Below are positions 53,409 through 62,515 of a DNA stretch of 64,000 bases, one piece after another (position 1 is the stretch's first letter; each line of letters opens with the position of its first letter). The position numbers and the translations under genes are program-made. Under the pieces are notes generated by a model. That model was not told the DNA's origin. It ran no database searches and saw only the letters and a list, made by a program, of their open reading frames with translations. This DNA comes from Gammaproteobacteria bacterium (GTDB taxonomy: Bacteria; Pseudomonadota; Gammaproteobacteria; JACKNK01), in NCBI GenBank assembly GCA_024234895.1, contig JACKNJ010000003.1, positions 62,001 through 126,000 on the forward strand, written 5' to 3'.

Positions 53409-54701
53409 ATGCCGCGCGTCCATCTCGAAGCGCTCGGCTGCCGTCTCAACGAAGCTGAGCTGGAACAGTGGTCGAACGGCTTCCGTGAGGCCGGTTTCAA
53501 GATGGTCAGCCTGGCCGAAGAGGCCGATCTGGTCGTCCTGAATACCTGCGCGGTGACTGCCGAGGCGGTCCGCAAATCGCGCAAGCACATAGCCCGTCTG
53601 CATCGCGCCAATCCGCACGCGCAGTTGGTCGTCAGCGGTTGTCATGCGTCGCTGTCGCCGCAGGAGGTCGAGGCCACCCTCGGCGTCGATCTGGTCGTGG
53701 CGAACGCGGACAAGGACCGCCTGGTCGACATCGCGATCGACCGCCTCGATCTGGAGGCGATGCCGGCCATGGCGACCGAACCGGGTGACGCGGCGCTGTT
53801 CGCGCTTGGCCGCCAGCGCGCGTTCGTGAAGGTCCAGGATGGCTGCCGCTACCAATGCAGCTACTGCATCGTCACCACTGCGCGGGGTGAGGAACGCAGC
53901 AGGCCGGTCGCGGAGATCGTCGCCGAGATCAATCGCCTGCATGCGCAGGATATCCACGAGGTGGTCATCACCGGCGTGCAACTGGGCGGCTATGGGCGGG
54001 GCATCGGCTCAAGCCTGCCAAGGCTGATCGACGCGGTGCTGGCCGATACCGACATCGAACGTGTGCGTCTGGGTTCCGTCGAGCCCTGGGTGCTGGACGA
54101 GGATCTGCCCGAACGCTTCGCGAATCCACGGTTGATGCCGCATCTGCATCTGCCTCTGCAGAGCGGTGCCGACAGCGTGCTGCGACGCATGGCGCGACGC
54201 ACCCGGGTCGCCGGATTCGCGGATCAGGTCGCGCGATTGCGGGCGGAGTGGTCGGGCTTCAACGTGACGACCGACATCATCGTCGGCTTTCCCGGCGAGA
54301 CCGACGCGGAGTGGGCCGAGACCTTGGCATGGGTCGAGCGCATCGGTTTCGGTCATGTGCACATCTTCAGTTACTCGGAGCGTGACGGCACCAAGGCGGC
54401 CCGCCTGCCGGACAAAGTGCCGGGCTCGGTCAAGAAGGCGCGCAGCCATGAACTGCACGATTTGGCCGCCCGCCTGAAGCTGGAGGCTCAGCAGTGCGTG
54501 CTCGGATCGAGCGCGCGCGTGCTGTGGGAGGGGCGCACCGAGGCGACGCCCGGCGGTGGCCGGCGTTGGGCGGGATATACGCCCCAGTTTCACCGCGTGA
54601 GCTTGGAGATGCCGGCTGGCGTGGAATTGGAGAATCGGATTACCGAGGTTGAACTTGTCGGTGTCGATCCGGTGGCCGGCACGCTGATTGCGAGGCCCTG
54701 A
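53409..54701 (+). CDS. mtaB: tRNA t6A37 methylthiotransferase MtaB
   Basis: A 430-residue radical SAM methylthiotransferase that turns t6A37 of tRNA into ms2t6A. The N-terminal UPF0004 domain starts LEALGCRLNEAELEQW with Cys in NTCAVTAEA and SGCHA as ligands of one cluster. The radical SAM motif is CRYQCSYC (about 142-149). A C-terminal TRAM-like region follows 370. The three-cysteine N-terminal pattern and short length favour MtaB over MiaB or RimO. An in-frame GTG lies 9 bases upstream. An intrinsic terminator follows. Confidence 0.9.
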   Translation: MPRVHLEALGCRLNEAELEQWSNGFREAGFKMVSLAEEADLVVLNTCAVTAEAVRKSRKHIARLHRANPHAQLVVSGCHASLSPQEVEATLGVDLVVANADKDRLVDIAIDRLDLEAMPAMATEPGDAALFALGRQRAFVKVQDGCRYQCSYCIVTTARGEERSRPVAEIVAEINRLHAQDIHEVVITGVQLGGYGRGIGSSLPRLIDAVLADTDIERVRLGSVEPWVLDEDLPERFANPRLMPHLHLPLQSGADSVLRRMARRTRVAGFADQVARLRAEWSGFNVTTDIIVGFPGETDAEWAETLAWVERIGFGHVHIFSYSERDGTKAARLPDKVPGSVKKARSHELHDLAARLKLEAQQCVLGSSARVLWEGRTEATPGGGRRWAGYTPQFHRVSLEMPAGVELENRITEVELVGVDPVAGTLIARP

Positions 54702-54705
54702 AAAC

Positions 54706-54736
54706 GAAAAAGCCCCGACCAGGTCGGGGCTTTTTC
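54706..54736. terminator. Bidirectional terminator (mtaB / rpmA)
   Basis: AAAAAGCCCCGACC-A-GGTCGGGGCTTTTT just after mtaB and 24 bases before the rpmA stop. A-run and T-run make it work on both strands. Confidence 0.93.
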
Positions 54737-54759
54737 GATATCGCAGCGTTCGCGGAGGG

Positions 54760-55017
54760 TTACTCGGCGACGATGTTCACGAAGGTGCGGCTCAGCGGGC
54801 CCTTCTTTTCGAACTTGACGGTGCCGTCCGCCTTCGCGAACAGGGTGTGATCCTTGCCCACACCGACGTTGACGCCGGCGTGGAACTTCGTGCCGCGCTG
54901 ACGGACGAGGATGTTGCCGGCGCTGACGACCTGGCCGCCGAAGCGCTTAACGCCGAGGCGTTTGCTTTCCGAGTCGCGACCGTTGCGGGTGGAACCGCCT
55001 GCTTTTTTGTGTGCCAT
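54760..55017 (-). CDS. rpmA: 50S ribosomal protein L27
   Basis: An 85-residue ribosomal protein with the N-terminal MAHKKAGGSTRNGRDSESKRLG signature, which reaches the peptidyl-transferase centre, and GNILVRQRGTKFHAG. It follows rplU by 16 bases on the minus strand, the universal L21-L27 order. The usual third partner obgE does not follow; a terminator does. Confidence 0.98.
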   Translation of the reverse strand: MAHKKAGGSTRNGRDSESKRLGVKRFGGQVVSAGNILVRQRGTKFHAGVNVGVGKDHTLFAKADGTVKFEKKGPLSRTFVNIVAE

Positions 55018-55033
55018 GAGTAATCTCTCCCGC

Positions 55034-55348
55034 TTAGCCGGCGCTGATGCCGGTGATCTTCACTTCGGTGTAGTACTGGCGGTGGCCAGCCTGACGACGG
55101 TAGTGCTTGCGGCGGCGGAACTTGATGATGGTGATCTTGTCCGCACGGCCCTGCCCACTGACGGTCGCGGTGACCTTGCCACCGTCGATGGTCGGCGCGC
55201 CGATGGTGACGTTATCGCCATCGCTGACCATGAGTACCTGATCGAACTCGACGGTATCGCCCTCGTTGACGGGCAGTTTTTCGACGCGGAGGGTGTCACC
55301 CTCGGCGACCCGGTATTGTTTGCCACCGGTAACGATTACGGCGTGCAT
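55034..55348 (-). CDS. rplU: 50S ribosomal protein L21
   Basis: A 104-residue ribosomal protein with MHAVIVTGGKQYRVAEGD at the start and KFRRRKHYRRQAGHRQ near the C-terminus, typical of L21. AGGAG stands before the ATG. It forms an operon with rpmA, divergent from ysxC; the 193 bases between hold both promoters. Confidence 0.98.
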   Translation of the reverse strand: MHAVIVTGGKQYRVAEGDTLRVEKLPVNEGDTVEFDQVLMVSDGDNVTIGAPTIDGGKVTATVSGQGRADKITIIKFRRRKHYRRQAGHRQYYTEVKITGISAG

Positions 55349-55541
55349 CGAGTGTCTCCTGAAACCTGAATACGGCTTGGGTAGGGGCCAACAGGCCCAC
55401 TGTGCTGCGAAAAAGACGGCAAATTCTACGCAGGACGCAAGGGATGGTCAAACCTTTCCGCAGCCTTGAGCGGGAGTATTTTCGCTGAGCGTAGAATCCG
55501 CCGATCCGCCCCGTTATTGACCCAGTTACCGGAACCCCGCC

Positions 55542-56153
55542 ATGAATCCAATCTATCGACAGACGCATTTCCTGCAAAGTGGCGCGAAGTTGACCGATCT
55601 GCCGCTGCATGAGGGCGTCGAGGTGGCGTTCGCCGGTCGCTCCAACGCTGGAAAATCCAGTGCGATCAATGCCTTGACGGATCAGCAATCGTTGGCGCGC
55701 ACCTCCAAGACGCCGGGTCGCACGCAGTTGATCAACCTGTTCGAGGTGAACGAGCAGGCGATCCTCGTCGATCTGCCGGGTTACGGCTTCGCCAAGGTGT
55801 CGGTGGCGGTCAAGGAGGCCTGGCAGCGACACATGGCGGAATATCTGAGCCGTCGCGAGAACCTGCGCGGCGTGATTCTGCTGATGGACGTGCGGCATCC
55901 GCTCACCGACCACGACCGGCAGATGCTGGACTGGTGTCGGCACGCCGATCTGGCGGTGCATTGCCTGCTGACCAAGTCGGACAAGCTCAACCGTGGGGTG
56001 GCCACCAACACCCTGCTGAAAGTTCGCAAGGCCATTGCTGAGCTGCATCCGCAGGCGAGCGCACAGCTGTTCTCGGCCTTGAAGAAGACAGGCATCGACG
56101 AGGTTCATGCGGTGCTTGATGCGTGGTTCGGATTTGTTGCCACCGGCGCCTGA
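55542..56153 (+). CDS. ysxC: Ribosome biogenesis GTP-binding protein YsxC/EngB
   Basis: A 203-residue GTPase for 50S subunit assembly. G1 is GRSNAGKSS (about 31-39), G3 is DLPGYGFAKV (about 76-85), G4 is TKSDK and G5 is the SALKKTG region. The start MNPIYRQTHFLQSG fits the family. It is transcribed alone, divergent from rplU-rpmA. Confidence 0.96.
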   Translation: MNPIYRQTHFLQSGAKLTDLPLHEGVEVAFAGRSNAGKSSAINALTDQQSLARTSKTPGRTQLINLFEVNEQAILVDLPGYGFAKVSVAVKEAWQRHMAEYLSRRENLRGVILLMDVRHPLTDHDRQMLDWCRHADLAVHCLLTKSDKLNRGVATNTLLKVRKAIAELHPQASAQLFSALKKTGIDEVHAVLDAWFGFVATGA

Positions 56154-56305
56154 GCGGCCCGTGGCTTGGTGCTTGCATCGCGTTGCCTTTGCGGCCGCCG
56201 AAGGCCGACATCGGGGCGCCGTGGGCTTCCGACGCGCACAAATTGGGGCGCGACACACGGTGCGCCGCACTAGAATGACGCGCCGATCGATTCGCGGAGC
56301 TCTCC

Positions 56306-58795
56306 ATGCATCAAAAGATTATCAAGCGCAGTTCCCCTCGTCCTGAATTGACGGACATCCCGCCGCTGGACATGAGTGCTCCAGGCATCAAGGAGGACTA
56401 TCGCCGCTATTTCAATCACACCCTGGGCCGGGATGAGTTCTGCACCTCCGTGCATTACATGTACGAGGCGCTGGCCATGGTCGTGCGCGATCGCCTGCTG
56501 GAGCGCTGGAAAAAGACGAATTCGGCGTATCACAACCAGGACGTCAAGCGCGTCTACTACCTCTCGCTCGAATTCCTGATGGGGCGCGCCTTGTCCAACG
56601 CGATGCTCAATCTGGGCCTGACCGATGAGGCCGAGCAGGCGCTGGCGGGCTTGGGTCTGGTCATGGAAGAGCTTGCCGATGGCGAGCCGGATGCGGGTCT
56701 CGGCAATGGTGGCCTCGGGCGTCTGGCCGCCTGTTTCCTCGATTCCTGCGCGACCCTGCAACTGCCGGTGGTCGGCTACGGGCTGCGGTATGAATACGGC
56801 ATGTTCCGTCAGGTCATCGCTGGCGGGAAGCAGGTCGAGGAGCCGGATCACTGGCTGGTCAACGGCAACCCCTGGGAGCTGGAACGCCCGGAGTTGCAGC
56901 GCCTGGTGCGCTTCGGCGGGCACACCGAGTATTTCAAGGACGCCAGGGGCGTCGAGCGCGTGCGTTGGGTCGACACCGATAATGTCTGGGCGATCCCGCA
57001 CGATGTGCCGGTGCCCGGCTATCGCAACGAGACGGTCAATACCCTGCGCCTGTGGAAGTCGTCGGCGACCGATGAATTCGATCTGCGCACCTTCAATGCC
57101 GGTTCCTACACCGAGGCGGTGTCGGAGAAAAACGCGGCCGAGAACATCACCCTGGTGCTGTACCCGAACGACGCCAGCGAGAACGGCAAGGAACTGCGTC
57201 TGCGTCAGCAATATCTGTTGGCCTCGGCGAGCCTGCAGGACGTGATCGGCCACTGGGTGCGCGCGCACGGCGACGATTTCACCGACTTTGCCGCCAAGAA
57301 CGGCTTCCAGCTCAATGACACCCATCCGTCCGTCGCCGTTGCCGAGCTGATGCGGCTGTTGATGGACGAGCACGGCATGGGGTGGAACGAGGCCTGGGCG
57401 ATCACCACGCGCACGATGGCGTACACCAATCACACGCTGTTGCCGGAGGCGCTCGAGCGCTGGTCCGTGGACCTGTTCCGCGCGCTGTTGCCGCGACCGC
57501 TGGAGATCATCGAGGAGATCAACCGCCGCCATCTGATCCAGGTCGCCGCGCGCTGGCCGGGCGACGTGGGCATGCGCCACAAGCTGGCGATCATCGCCGA
57601 CGGTCAGGTGCGCATGGCCTATCTGGCCGTGGTCGGGAGTTATTCGGTCAATGGCGTCGCCGAACTGCACACCAATCTGCTGAAGAGCGGTTTGTTCGGC
57701 GACTTCAACGCGATGTGGCCGGAACGTTTCAACAACAAGACCAACGGCGTGACGCAGCGCCGCTGGCTGGCGATGTGCAACCCGGCGCTCGCGGCGCTCA
57801 TCGGCGAGAAGATCGGCGACGGTTGGGTCACCGATCTTTCGGAGTTGTCCGGCCTGCGGGCCTGCGCCGATGACGCCGACTATCTGACCCGCTGGCACGA
57901 CGTGAAGCAGCAGAACAAGCAGCGCCTCGCGAAGCTCGTCAAGCAGGATTGTGGCGTCGACTTTCCACTCGACTCGATGTTCGACGTGCAGGTGAAGCGT
58001 ATCCACGAGTACAAGCGCCAGTTGCTCAACATCCTGCATGTGATCCATCTGTATGCACGCATCAAGGCCGGCGATACCGCCAATTGGACCAACCGCTGCG
58101 TGCTGATCGGCGGCAAGGCCGCGCCGGGCTACTGGATGGCGAAACGCATCATCAAACTGGCGTGTGCGGTCGCCGATGTGGTCAACAACGACCCTGATGT
58201 CGGTGATCGTCTCAAGATCGCATTCCTGCCCAACTACCGGGTCAGCGCGATGGAGATCATCGCCCCGGGCACCGATCTGTCGGAGCAGATATCGACGGCA
58301 GGCAAGGAGGCATCCGGTACCGGCAACATGAAGTTCATGATGAACGGCGCGATCACGATCGGGACCTTGGACGGCGCCAATATCGAGATCCGCGAGGAAG
58401 CCGGGGCGGAGAACTTCTTCCTGTTCGGGTTGACCGAGGCCGAGGTCGAGGCCTTGCGCCCGAACTATGACCCCGGCGCCATCGTTGCCGGGGATCCGGA
58501 TCTGGCCAGGGTGGTGGCACTGATCGAGAACGACCAGTTCAGTCCGGATTACGAAGGCCGTTTCCGGGCGATCGTCGACTCGATCCGCAACCCGCACGAT
58601 CCGTGGATGACCGCAGCCGACTTTCGCGGCTATGTGGATGCCCAGCAGGCCGCGGCGGAAGCCTATCGGAATCGCGCGGCGTGGAGTCGGATGAGCCTGA
58701 TCAACACCGCGTCGAGCGGCAAGTTCTCGACCGACCGCACCATGCGGGAATACAACGCCGATATCTGGAAGCTGACGCCGACGCCGGTCCGGTAA
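56306..58795 (+). CDS. glgP: Glycogen phosphorylase
   Basis: An 829-residue GT35 enzyme releasing glucose-1-phosphate from glycogen. The PLP-binding lysine motif KEASGTGNMKFMMNG is at about 670-684. Other landmarks are NGGLGRLAACFLDS, LNDTHPSVAVAELMR and KRIHEYKRQLLN. CGGAG precedes the ATG. No other glycogen gene adjoins it. Length is normal. Confidence 0.97.
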   Translation: MHQKIIKRSSPRPELTDIPPLDMSAPGIKEDYRRYFNHTLGRDEFCTSVHYMYEALAMVVRDRLLERWKKTNSAYHNQDVKRVYYLSLEFLMGRALSNAMLNLGLTDEAEQALAGLGLVMEELADGEPDAGLGNGGLGRLAACFLDSCATLQLPVVGYGLRYEYGMFRQVIAGGKQVEEPDHWLVNGNPWELERPELQRLVRFGGHTEYFKDARGVERVRWVDTDNVWAIPHDVPVPGYRNETVNTLRLWKSSATDEFDLRTFNAGSYTEAVSEKNAAENITLVLYPNDASENGKELRLRQQYLLASASLQDVIGHWVRAHGDDFTDFAAKNGFQLNDTHPSVAVAELMRLLMDEHGMGWNEAWAITTRTMAYTNHTLLPEALERWSVDLFRALLPRPLEIIEEINRRHLIQVAARWPGDVGMRHKLAIIADGQVRMAYLAVVGSYSVNGVAELHTNLLKSGLFGDFNAMWPERFNNKTNGVTQRRWLAMCNPALAALIGEKIGDGWVTDLSELSGLRACADDADYLTRWHDVKQQNKQRLAKLVKQDCGVDFPLDSMFDVQVKRIHEYKRQLLNILHVIHLYARIKAGDTANWTNRCVLIGGKAAPGYWMAKRIIKLACAVADVVNNDPDVGDRLKIAFLPNYRVSAMEIIAPGTDLSEQISTAGKEASGTGNMKFMMNGAITIGTLDGANIEIREEAGAENFFLFGLTEAEVEALRPNYDPGAIVAGDPDLARVVALIENDQFSPDYEGRFRAIVDSIRNPHDPWMTAADFRGYVDAQQAAAEAYRNRAAWSRMSLINTASSGKFSTDRTMREYNADIWKLTPTPVR

Positions 58796-58842
58796 GCGGT
58801 ATCGCCACCACCGGGCGCCATGCTGCGGCAGGCCTGGACGTG

Positions 58843-58882
58843 AAAAAGCCCGCCCCGACGGTGATTCGGGGCGGGCTTTTTT
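58843..58882. terminator. Bidirectional terminator (glgP / beta-barrel gene)
   Basis: AAAAAGCCCGCCCCGA stem with its complement and TTTTTT, between the convergent ends of glgP and the outer-membrane protein gene. Confidence 0.93.
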
Positions 58883-58915
58883 GTGGAGCGTTGAATCGAC
58901 GCGGACTGAATGACG

Positions 58916-61900
58916 TCAGTACTTGCCGACCATGTTCACGAACCAGCCGTCGTACTCGTAGTCGAGGCGGGTCAGATCGTCGCTGAAGTCGGTGAAGTTG
59001 TAACCGACGCCAACCTTCATGTTGTCGCCGACATGTCGGTAAGCACCGAGCAGAACGCCGGCCCGGCTGTCATCGGCCAGCGTGCTACGCAGGCCGCGCA
59101 GTTCCCCGAACAGATCCCAGTTGCGCACCACGTGATAGTCGGCGCGGACAACGCCCAGTCCGACCGTGCTGCGGAACCAGTTCCTGGCGCCGGTGCGATC
59201 GGCCCGCAGTTCACTGGTGCGGACGCCGAGTTTCGCGCCCAGGGCCAGCTTCGCGGTCACGTCGTAGATGAAGTCGGCACTGAGGATGTGACTCTTCTGA
59301 GCATAATTTTGCGTGACGCCGGACGCGGACAATTGGGTTTCGGTCGGCAGGTCGTAGTAATACGTGTACTTGAACAGACCGTTGAACTCATCGTTGTCGA
59401 CCGGGCGATAGGCCATGCCGAGGCTGAAGTCGACGAAGTCAGCGGAGCCGCTGGAACTGGCGGTGGTGTCACTGGTCGATACGTCCAGTTTGCCGAGCGC
59501 ACGCCAGTCGGGTGCGGTCTGGTGATTGATGTTGGTGCGGAACAACCAGGTTTCGCGCGTGGCGGCGGAGTCTTCGTCCTCTCGCCATTCGATGGCGCTT
59601 GACCATTTGGTCTGCTCCTTGGTGTAGCCGCCGGACAGGGCGATGGCATTACGGTGGATATCGCCACTGCTGCTGTGCAACTCACCCTTTTCCAGACTGG
59701 CGCCGAAGCTCCAGTGATCGTCCGGGGCAAAACTCGCGCCGTACACGTCGGTCAGGGACTTGCTCTGGTCGGCGCGAGACTTCCGTTGCTCGCTGAAGAC
59801 GTGCAATGCGTCGGTGTAACGCGTGCGCGTACCGGTGACTAGGGTGTCGTTGATCAGCTTGCGGCCATCGTCGGTACGGTCGGAGGTCAGCTGATAGTTC
59901 ATGTAGACGTCGGTCTTGTCGTCCTTCTGGAACGTGGCGCCGACGCGGGAGCCGACCGTGCGGTTGCCGCCGGAGACCTCGCCGTCGACGGCCAGGCGAT
60001 TGTTGACCTGCCACTTGCCACCAAGGCCGGCGCGGTCGTTCTGTACGCGACCGGCCTCCTGTTCGACCGTGCCTTGCACGAAGCCGTAGCTGGACCAGTC
60101 CTTGCCGCCGATGTAATCCACTTGCGCGGCCACATCGAGACGCTGGCCGTCTTCGGACGCGCGGGCGACGGTATCGCCCGCACCGGCATCGCGGTCGCTG
60201 CCGCGCACACCGACGCCGACCCGCCAGTCCTGGTTCAGATCACGGCTCACGTTGGCGCTGAAAGTCGTGTTGCCGGCGCCGGATTCGCGGTCGGTGGTGT
60301 CCAACTGGAAGTTGAAACGGGTGGCTTCGTCGAGCTGCGCGTTGTAGGCGAGGCCGGCCTGATCGACGGTTTCCAGGGTGCGCTGACCTTCCCCGGAGAA
60401 GCCGTCTTCGCGCTTCTGCCAGTAGACTTGGAGGTCGCCGGCGTGGTCGCCGAAATCGCGGAAATCGACATGGCCTTCGACCCGAGCGGCGCCGGCGCGG
60501 TCCTTCTGGCTGTAGGACCGCGCGATATCGCTGAACTGGAAGCCGCCATCATTGGAGGCCAGTTCACCCTTGCCCGGGCCCTTGGTCTGCGCGACCTCGG
60601 CACGGACATAGGTGCCGGCACTGTGGCGGAAGGTCACGTCCGCGCCGCCGACATCGTGTTCGAGTTCGAGTTGGCGTTCGTGACCGGCGGTGACGCCGAC
60701 CTGGACGTTGTCGTTGATCCAGTGGGTGGCACGACCGCCGGTCGCGTCGTCGGTGATCTTGGTGGCGACCGGGCTGTACTCGTAACGCACGACCAGGTAG
60801 ACCGGGTGCCCGTCCATCGCGTCGGCGCGCACCAGCGACATGCTGTCGTCGCTGACGGTGGGCAGCGCCTCGTTCAGCAGGATGCGCCCGGCGAAGGAGT
60901 CGAGATCGTAGTCCTGGACCGGGTTCAACTCCGTGTTGGACAGGACCAGGCCCGAATCCTTGTCGCGCACCTGGACGCTGATGCGCTCGGAGCCCTTCAC
61001 GATGTCACGACGATGCAGGTAGTACAGGGAACCGCCCGTGCCGCGGAATTCTTCATGGGAACTGCGCGTTTCCGGTTGCGCGGCGAAGCCCTCGACCACG
61101 GTGCGGCGTTCGCCGAAGCTGGTTGCGCCGTCGGATACCCAGCGCCCCTGCAAGCCGTACAGACCGCGCGAGAGCTGCGCGAACTCCGTACCGTTGATCT
61201 GGGTGCGGAAGTTGCCCCACAGCGCGTAGGACTGGCCGCGTTCGAGTTTTACGTAGAAGCGGCCCTGGGTAGCGGCATCCTGTTGGGTGACGCTGTCGTC
61301 ACCGTAGACGGTGTAGTACTTGTCCTTGTCGATCTGGCGGAACAGTTCACGCGGATCGCGGTCTTGGAGCGACTTGAAGACGTTGTCGATGTCCTGCTCG
61401 CCGGTATCGGCGGCGGCGGTCAGCAGATATTCGCCCTTGATGCGGCCTTTGACGTAGAACGCGCCACGGCCATCGACGTAGGTGTCGCCATTGAAATGAT
61501 CCTCATCGTTCAGGAACGACGCGGGATCGCCCTTGTCGACATGATTTTCACCGACCGTCAGGTCGGCCAGGGCGACGTAGAACCAGTCGTCTTTCGGTAG
61601 ATAGAGACTGCGGTCGAAGGTCACCTGATGGCCGTTGTCGTCCTCGACGCGCACCGATACATCATGGTTGCCGACCTTGAGAATCTGCTGGGCGACGAAG
61701 TTGTGTTTGTCATCCAGCGGTACCGGCGTGCCCATGAACGAGACCCGATACCCGGCGGGAACCGCGAAGCCGTTGGCGGTGACGGCGCCGCCGACGACCG
61801 GGATGTTGGTCCGACCGATGTGGTTGACGCCGTAGCCCTTGAGGGAGCGGTCTTCGTTCGGGTCCTCGTCCGCTTCCCGTTCGTCGCGAACCACGAGAGG

Positions 61901-62515
61901 CAGCGCGGTGGTGTCGTCGAATCGACCTTCTTCGTCGTAGACACGGAGCACGTAACGGACGTTGTCGCTGGTGAAGCGGTCCGGCGTCCAGGCGACGGTG
62001 CCGTCCGCGCCCACCGGCAAAACGTGATCGGGCTTGGATTCGACGGAATGACCATCCGTGAAGATGCGGATCTCGCGCTTGCTGATCCACGTGTCGTAGT
62101 TGCTGTAGGTACGAAACACGATCGGCTCGTCGCGGATCGCGGTGGTCTCGTCGGTCGCCGCGTTCAGGTAGCGTTCCTGATTGAGCGCATCGAAGGTGAT
62201 GTTGATGCGCATCTCGTCGAGGGCCAGGTCGGTGTCGCGTTGACCCGTCGCGGGTTTGGCCACCATCGGCTGCCCGTCGACGCTGATGCTGAACGGCGGC
62301 AGGTCGCCCGTCGGCTTTTCAGTCAGCTCGACGTTGGGTTGCAGATCGACCACGCGGACGGAGCTGTCGTAATCGAGCTTGCCACGGTGCTCTTCCCCGG
62401 CTGCGGTCTCGGGGTCCTCATCCATCCACCAGAAGGCGTGCGCGGTCGGGTGGACGACCATGCCGCAGGAGGCGAGCGCCATGGCGCGAACGAGTTGCTT
62501 GCGGGTGAAGTTCAT
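58916..62515 (-). CDS. Large outer-membrane beta-barrel protein
   Basis: A 1199-residue exported protein with a signal peptide (about 1-27, ending AHA). Residues 28 to about 430 form soluble beta-sandwich domains (FWWMDEDPE start; SYNDTWISKREIRIF-type strands; a carboxypeptidase-regulatory-like segment near 370). From about 430 to the end, alternating amphipathic strands with aromatic girdles (RGQSYALWGNFRTQING; WSFGASLEKGELHSS) and the final YDGWFVNMVGKY fit a large outer-membrane barrel, about 24-28 strands by rough count. It overlaps the upstream DUF11 gene by one base (TAATG), so the two are coupled. Probable role: surface anchoring or export of the partner; not characterised. Confidence 0.8.
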   Translation of the reverse strand: MNFTRKQLVRAMALASCGMVVHPTAHAFWWMDEDPETAAGEEHRGKLDYDSSVRVVDLQPNVELTEKPTGDLPPFSISVDGQPMVAKPATGQRDTDLALDEMRINITFDALNQERYLNAATDETTAIRDEPIVFRTYSNYDTWISKREIRIFTDGHSVESKPDHVLPVGADGTVAWTPDRFTSDNVRYVLRVYDEEGRFDDTTALPLVVRDEREADEDPNEDRSLKGYGVNHIGRTNIPVVGGAVTANGFAVPAGYRVSFMGTPVPLDDKHNFVAQQILKVGNHDVSVRVEDDNGHQVTFDRSLYLPKDDWFYVALADLTVGENHVDKGDPASFLNDEDHFNGDTYVDGRGAFYVKGRIKGEYLLTAAADTGEQDIDNVFKSLQDRDPRELFRQIDKDKYYTVYGDDSVTQQDAATQGRFYVKLERGQSYALWGNFRTQINGTEFAQLSRGLYGLQGRWVSDGATSFGERRTVVEGFAAQPETRSSHEEFRGTGGSLYYLHRRDIVKGSERISVQVRDKDSGLVLSNTELNPVQDYDLDSFAGRILLNEALPTVSDDSMSLVRADAMDGHPVYLVVRYEYSPVATKITDDATGGRATHWINDNVQVGVTAGHERQLELEHDVGGADVTFRHSAGTYVRAEVAQTKGPGKGELASNDGGFQFSDIARSYSQKDRAGAARVEGHVDFRDFGDHAGDLQVYWQKREDGFSGEGQRTLETVDQAGLAYNAQLDEATRFNFQLDTTDRESGAGNTTFSANVSRDLNQDWRVGVGVRGSDRDAGAGDTVARASEDGQRLDVAAQVDYIGGKDWSSYGFVQGTVEQEAGRVQNDRAGLGGKWQVNNRLAVDGEVSGGNRTVGSRVGATFQKDDKTDVYMNYQLTSDRTDDGRKLINDTLVTGTRTRYTDALHVFSEQRKSRADQSKSLTDVYGASFAPDDHWSFGASLEKGELHSSSGDIHRNAIALSGGYTKEQTKWSSAIEWREDEDSAATRETWLFRTNINHQTAPDWRALGKLDVSTSDTTASSSGSADFVDFSLGMAYRPVDNDEFNGLFKYTYYYDLPTETQLSASGVTQNYAQKSHILSADFIYDVTAKLALGAKLGVRTSELRADRTGARNWFRSTVGLGVVRADYHVVRNWDLFGELRGLRSTLADDSRAGVLLGAYRHVGDNMKVGVGYNFTDFSDDLTRLDYEYDGWFVNMVGKY